A stretch of DNA of 64,000 nucleotides from an uncultured Alistipes sp. Its GTDB lineage: Bacteria > Bacteroidota > Bacteroidia > Bacteroidales > Rikenellaceae. The notes beneath the pieces are model-generated. The model had not been told where the DNA came from and did not search any database. It worked only from the letters and a program-made list of their open reading frames with translations. Below are positions 60,877 to 64,000 of this stretch, one piece after another. The first letter of the stretch is position 1, and every line of letters begins with the position of its first letter. The DNA lies in the NCBI GenBank assembly GCA_944321945.1, contig CALUNE010000013.1, forward strand, positions 1 through 64,000. The letters run 5' to 3'. Both the position numbers and the translations under genes were made by a program.

Positions 60877-62268
60877 TTATTTCGTCTCGGGGAAGTTGTC
60901 GTTGGTCAGCAGCTTGCCCTGGTATTCGCCGGTCAGCGTCTTCAGGAAGGCTACCATCCGGTCGACCTCCTGCTGCGTCAGCTCCTCGCCGACTTCGTAG
61001 CGGGCCATCGAGACGACGGCATCCTCCAGCGTTGCCTGCGTGGCATCGTGGTAGTAGGGGGCCGTCAAGGCGATGTTGCGCAGTCCGGGCACCTTGAAGC
61101 GGTGGCGGTCACGCTCGTCCTTGGTCTCCTTGTAGCGGCCGTTATCCTCGATGGTGAGCTCCGTACCGCGGTCTGCAAAGTAGTCGCGCTTGATACCCAT
61201 CAGTTCGTACGACTGTCCGCCCATGTTCTCACCGACGTGGCACGTGGCGCAGTTGTACTTCTTGAAGAGCTCGTATCCGGCAATCTCGTCGGCGTTCATG
61301 GCCGTCTTGTCGCCCTTGAGGTACTTGTCGAAGCGCGAGTTGGGCGTCAGCAGCGTCTTCTCAAACTCCTGGATGGCGTTGGTGATGTTGGCCTGGTTGA
61401 TGCCGTCGGGATAAACCTCCGTGAACTCCTTGCTGAATGCGGCGTCAGCCTTCAGCTTCTCGCAGATTTCGTCGAACGACTTGCAGGCCATCTCCACCGG
61501 GTTGACCGGAGGTCCGGCAGCCTGATCGGCCAGCGTGGCGGCACGTCCGTCCCAGAACTGCACGAAGTTGTAGTAGGCGTTGAAGACCGTCGGGGCGTTC
61601 ACGCCGCCCAGCTGTCCACCAACACCCTCCGAGAAGGCCTTGTTGTCGACACCTCCCGTGTTCAGACCGTGGCACGAGGCGCACGAAATGGTGTTGTCGG
61701 CCGACAGACGGGTATCGTTGTAGAGCTTGTTGCCCAGCATCACCTTGCGGATGTCCACCGGAACCGAATCCTGAATCGGGCGCACCGTCTCGTTGGCCCA
61801 CTCCTGGTCGGCCAGCGGATTGGGGTAGAAGGCCTCACGCTGCGACTTGGCCCATGCAAGCGCCATCTGCGTCTCCTTGTTCGTGAGCGACGCACCCCAG
61901 TGTATCAGGTAGTACTTGGCCAGCGGCATCGTTCCGTCGGCAATCACCTTCTCGACCTTCGCCAGGTCCACTTCGTTGATCTTCTCACCGTTCTTCAGCG
62001 CCTCCATCATCGGAGCCATGTCGAACGAACGGTAGCCCAGCCGCACATCCTCCTGCACCAGCTTGCCCGCTACCGGGAAGTTGGCATAGAAAGGCAGCTT
62101 CGGATCGGCCGAGTGGCAGGAAATACATCCGCTGCTCGCCACGATCTGCTCCATTTGCGCATTGCTTTCGAGGTCGGCCGACGGTGCCTTGTTCACCAGC
62201 CGGTAGACGACGCAAAGCACGATTATCACTACCAGCACGGATAGAATAATCTTTGAGCCTTTTTTCAT
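60877..62268 (-). CDS. Tri-haem cytochrome c peroxidase
   Basis: The protein has 463 residues with an N-terminal membrane anchor (IILSVLVVIIVLCVVYRLV). Three haem-binding CxxCH motifs are present: CISCH at 48-52 in an N-terminal haem-binding domain, CASCH at 196-200, and CATCH at 340-344. The last two belong to the MauG/CCP-type di-haem peroxidase core, which also has GGQLGGVNAPTVFNAYYNFVQFWDGRA and FKVPGLRNIALTAPYYHDA. It reduces hydrogen peroxide in the periplasm with electrons from the quinol or cytochrome pool. The third haem probably passes electrons from the membrane. It ends the ResB-CcsA operon. Confidence 0.95.
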   Translation of the reverse strand: MKKGSKIILSVLVVIIVLCVVYRLVNKAPSADLESNAQMEQIVASSGCISCHSADPKLPFYANFPVAGKLVQEDVRLGYRSFDMAPMMEALKNGEKINEVDLAKVEKVIADGTMPLAKYYLIHWGASLTNKETQMALAWAKSQREAFYPNPLADQEWANETVRPIQDSVPVDIRKVMLGNKLYNDTRLSADNTISCASCHGLNTGGVDNKAFSEGVGGQLGGVNAPTVFNAYYNFVQFWDGRAATLADQAAGPPVNPVEMACKSFDEICEKLKADAAFSKEFTEVYPDGINQANITNAIQEFEKTLLTPNSRFDKYLKGDKTAMNADEIAGYELFKKYNCATCHVGENMGGQSYELMGIKRDYFADRGTELTIEDNGRYKETKDERDRHRFKVPGLRNIALTAPYYHDATQATLEDAVVSMARYEVGEELTQQEVDRMVAFLKTLTGEYQGKLLTNDNFPETK

Positions 62269-62301
62269 AACAAATGAATTAAAATTAAACAGTTTATATA
62301 A

Positions 62302-63087
62302 CTAAGAACGTGAATACATGTGAACACTCTGCCGGGCCGCCGGGAGGTAGTTGACCCCGTACCAGCACATCTGCAGCGCCAGAAACGAGACAATCAGAAT
62401 CCAGTAGAGCGGCCGCGAGGCGTTTTTGCGGAACAGACGCAGGTGGACGTAGAGCAGATACCCCGCCCACGTCGCCGCGGCCCAGGTCTCCTTCGGGTCC
62501 CAGCTCCAGTAGTGACCCCAAGCCGCCTTGGCCCAGATCGAACCGGTGAGCATGCCGACGGTCAGAAAGGCCAGTCCGGTGTAGACCAGCTTGTCGGTCG
62601 CTTCGAGGTAGTCGGCCCGACGTTTGATGAGCCCCATGCAGGCGAGGATAAAGGCGCACCCCAGCACCGAGTAGGAGAACATGTAGACGGTGACATGCGG
62701 GATGAACCACGGGCTCTGCAGGGCGGGCATCAGCGTCTGGTCGTGGATCTCGGGCTTCAGGATGTTGATGAGGGCGAAGACCGTCGCCACTACCGTCGAG
62801 AAACTGAGAATCCAGGGGTAGCGCCACCGCAGGTAGGTCAGCAGTCCCGATACGCTCATGAAGAAGGAGTACCACAGCCGGGTCTCCCCCATCGTGCGCA
62901 GCGGCGGACGCTGCATGTAGAGCCAGAATCCCGCAATGAATGTCGCGAAGACCAGCGTGCCCACGCTGGTCAGCAGAATGGCCCAGCGGCGTCGTTCCTT
63001 GCTGAACAACGCCACCCCAGCGCCGGCTGCCCACAGCACGATGGAGACCAGCGCGAACCAATCGAAATTATCCCACGTGAACATCAT
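62302..63087 (-). CDS. ccsA: Cytochrome c biogenesis protein CcsA
   Basis: The protein has 261 residues with about seven or eight membrane helices. The WWD-type haem-handling motif is seen in AKAAWGHYWSWDPKETWAAATW, with His residues such as HVTVYMFSYSVLG near it. Together with ResB it forms the System II synthase that attaches haem to CxxCH motifs of apocytochromes. It lies 33 bases before the tri-haem peroxidase gene and 29 bases after resB, so all three are likely co-transcribed, with the peroxidase as one client. Confidence 0.94.
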   Translation of the reverse strand: MMFTWDNFDWFALVSIVLWAAGAGVALFSKERRRWAILLTSVGTLVFATFIAGFWLYMQRPPLRTMGETRLWYSFFMSVSGLLTYLRWRYPWILSFSTVVATVFALINILKPEIHDQTLMPALQSPWFIPHVTVYMFSYSVLGCAFILACMGLIKRRADYLEATDKLVYTGLAFLTVGMLTGSIWAKAAWGHYWSWDPKETWAAATWAGYLLYVHLRLFRKNASRPLYWILIVSFLALQMCWYGVNYLPAARQSVHMYSRS

Positions 63088-63116
63088 ACTCGCACACTTT
63101 TACAATACGTCTTTCG

Positions 63117-64000
63117 TCACCGCGATGTTTCACAAAGTTCCTTATTTTGTCTGTTCGGGCCGGCCAGAAACAACAGGCAGCCTCCGCACAGCATCATGAC
63201 CACGCCCAGCCACATGACGTATTTCAGCGGCTCCCGTACGATCTGCACCACGCAGTAGCGCGGCTGCTCCGACTGCACGTCGTACGACGTCAGGTAGTAG
63301 TCCTCCGCCCAGTTGGCCGCATAGGGACGGTTGACCTCCAGCCGGGCCGGCTTTCCGTCGATCGAGATCTCGGCAAAGAAGTGGCGCGGGGTGCCGTTGG
63401 CGTAGTGCTCCACCGTGAAATCGTTTAATTGTAACTCCTTCGGCAGGTAGATCTTCGTCCCCTCTTCGCTGACGGCCTCGTTGTTGGGCCGGTCGCGGAA
63501 GACCGGGATGCGCAGCGTCTGCTCCTCGGCACTTCCCACCACCCCGGCAAAGAGTGCCAGCCACAGCCCGGCATGGTTGAGGACAAAGCGCCAGCGGTTG
63601 CGTCCCGGGCGGAAGCCCCGCCGCAGAGTAATCATCCCCAGATGGGTCAGCAGGGCGAACAACCCAACGACAAAGATCCAGGAGGTGGTGAAGTGGTAGC
63701 AACCCAGCCGGGCGAGCAGCCCCGAACGTTCGGCGGCCTCCGCGGCCGAGAGCTGCGGGAAGAGCCCGATGACCAGACTGCCGGCTATGAGCCAGCCCAG
63801 TGTCCAGTAGGTGCATTGCGGCGAGAGCCACATCTGAACGAACCTTGATGAGCGGTTTTCCTTGTAGGCATACACCATTCCTGCAATCCAGAGCAGGGCT
63901 ATGAGTGCATCCAGCGGGAAGGCGAAAAAGGCAAACGGGAAGTTGCCGAACGCGCATTGAATCACCGCCGAAAGCAGCAACAGCATGATGAACAGATGTT
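63117..64000 (-). CDS. resB: Cytochrome c biogenesis protein ResB, partial at window edge
   Basis: At least 289 residues are visible; the frame stays open through the right edge, so the N-terminus may be missing. Four hydrophobic segments are seen (for example FPLDALIALLWIAGMVYAY, YHFTTSWIFVVGLFALLTHLGM, LNHAGLWLALFAGVVGS, YVMWLGVVMMLCGGCLLFL). The soluble periplasmic stretch LQLNDFTVEHYANGTPRHFFAEISIDGKPARLEVNRP is a ResB signature. It guides haem and apocytochrome to CcsA. In many Bacteroidetes, resB-ccsA follows nrfHA, so a nitrite reductase may lie just outside; that is inference. Confidence 0.85.
   Translation of the reverse strand, partial: HLFIMLLLLSAVIQCAFGNFPFAFFAFPLDALIALLWIAGMVYAYKENRSSRFVQMWLSPQCTYWTLGWLIAGSLVIGLFPQLSAAEAAERSGLLARLGCYHFTTSWIFVVGLFALLTHLGMITLRRGFRPGRNRWRFVLNHAGLWLALFAGVVGSAEEQTLRIPVFRDRPNNEAVSEEGTKIYLPKELQLNDFTVEHYANGTPRHFFAEISIDGKPARLEVNRPYAANWAEDYYLTSYDVQSEQPRYCVVQIVREPLKYVMWLGVVMMLCGGCLLFLAGPNRQNKELCETSR

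Overview
The window looks like a chromosome segment of a gut Bacteroidales bacterium, most likely Alistipes or a close relative. The evidence is high G+C coding DNA, SusC/SusD pairs, ECF sigma/FecR anti-sigma pairs, lipoproteins with Bacteroidetes-type lipoboxes, and many promoters with the Bacteroidetes -7 element TAnnTTTG. The genus is an inference; no rRNA or tRNA is present to confirm it.

Layout. 1-4208: an 80-bp tandem repeat in which every unit carries an intrinsic terminator, then a GNAT acetyltransferase, a response regulator/histidine kinase pair with a PepSY-like exported protein, and a ferritin. 4360-14903: glycan locus 1 (sigma, FecR, SusC, SusD, GH18, DUF1735-LamG lipoprotein). 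14945-17910 (minus strand): GNAT, YqaA/DedA-like membrane protein, YjbQ-family protein, a 16-bp minisatellite and a nucleoid-associated protein. 18060-31332: locus 2 (sigma, FecR, SusC, SusD, GH18 with a 3' frameshift, DUF1735-LamG, serine-type sulfatase, GH20 hexosaminidase). 31376-42767 (minus strand): a TetR regulator and locus 3 (sigma, FecR, SusC, SusD, a GH18-like protein without the catalytic motif, DUF1735-LamG, and a GH18 with an altered motif). The set of GH18, GH20 and sulfatase points to host N-glycans or mucin-type glycans. Each locus has its own ECF sigma/anti-sigma switch, normally driven by its own SusC transporter.

42885-54075 (minus strand): purC, then a compact ten-gene operon of unknown function (membrane protein, lipoprotein, TPR-like protein, two ankyrin proteins, two DUF1266 proteins, a tail-anchored protein interrupted by an in-frame TGA, a second lipoprotein and an 828-residue protein). 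A single TATCTTTG promoter precedes it, flanked by a perfect 12-bp inverted repeat that resembles TetR operators. 54514-60439: two Gfo/Idh/MocA oxidoreductases, a DUF1080 protein and a sugar isomerase-like protein, interleaved with tatA and tatC. This content resembles the 3-keto-glycoside/glucosinolate operon of Bacteroides thetaiotaomicron (BT2156-BT2160). 60824-64000 (minus strand): a tri-haem cytochrome c peroxidase with the System II cytochrome c maturation genes ccsA and resB.

The strongest discovery candidates are two small antisense RNAs, one at the start of susC in locus 2 and one in locus 3. Each has a TTTG-N20-TAnnTTTG promoter whose -7 element begins on the susC start codon, and an intrinsic terminator 70-90 nt further on. 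This matches the DonS type of repressor RNA known from Bacteroides fragilis. Locus 1 lacks it. The second candidate is the DUF1266/ankyrin operon and its paired operators.
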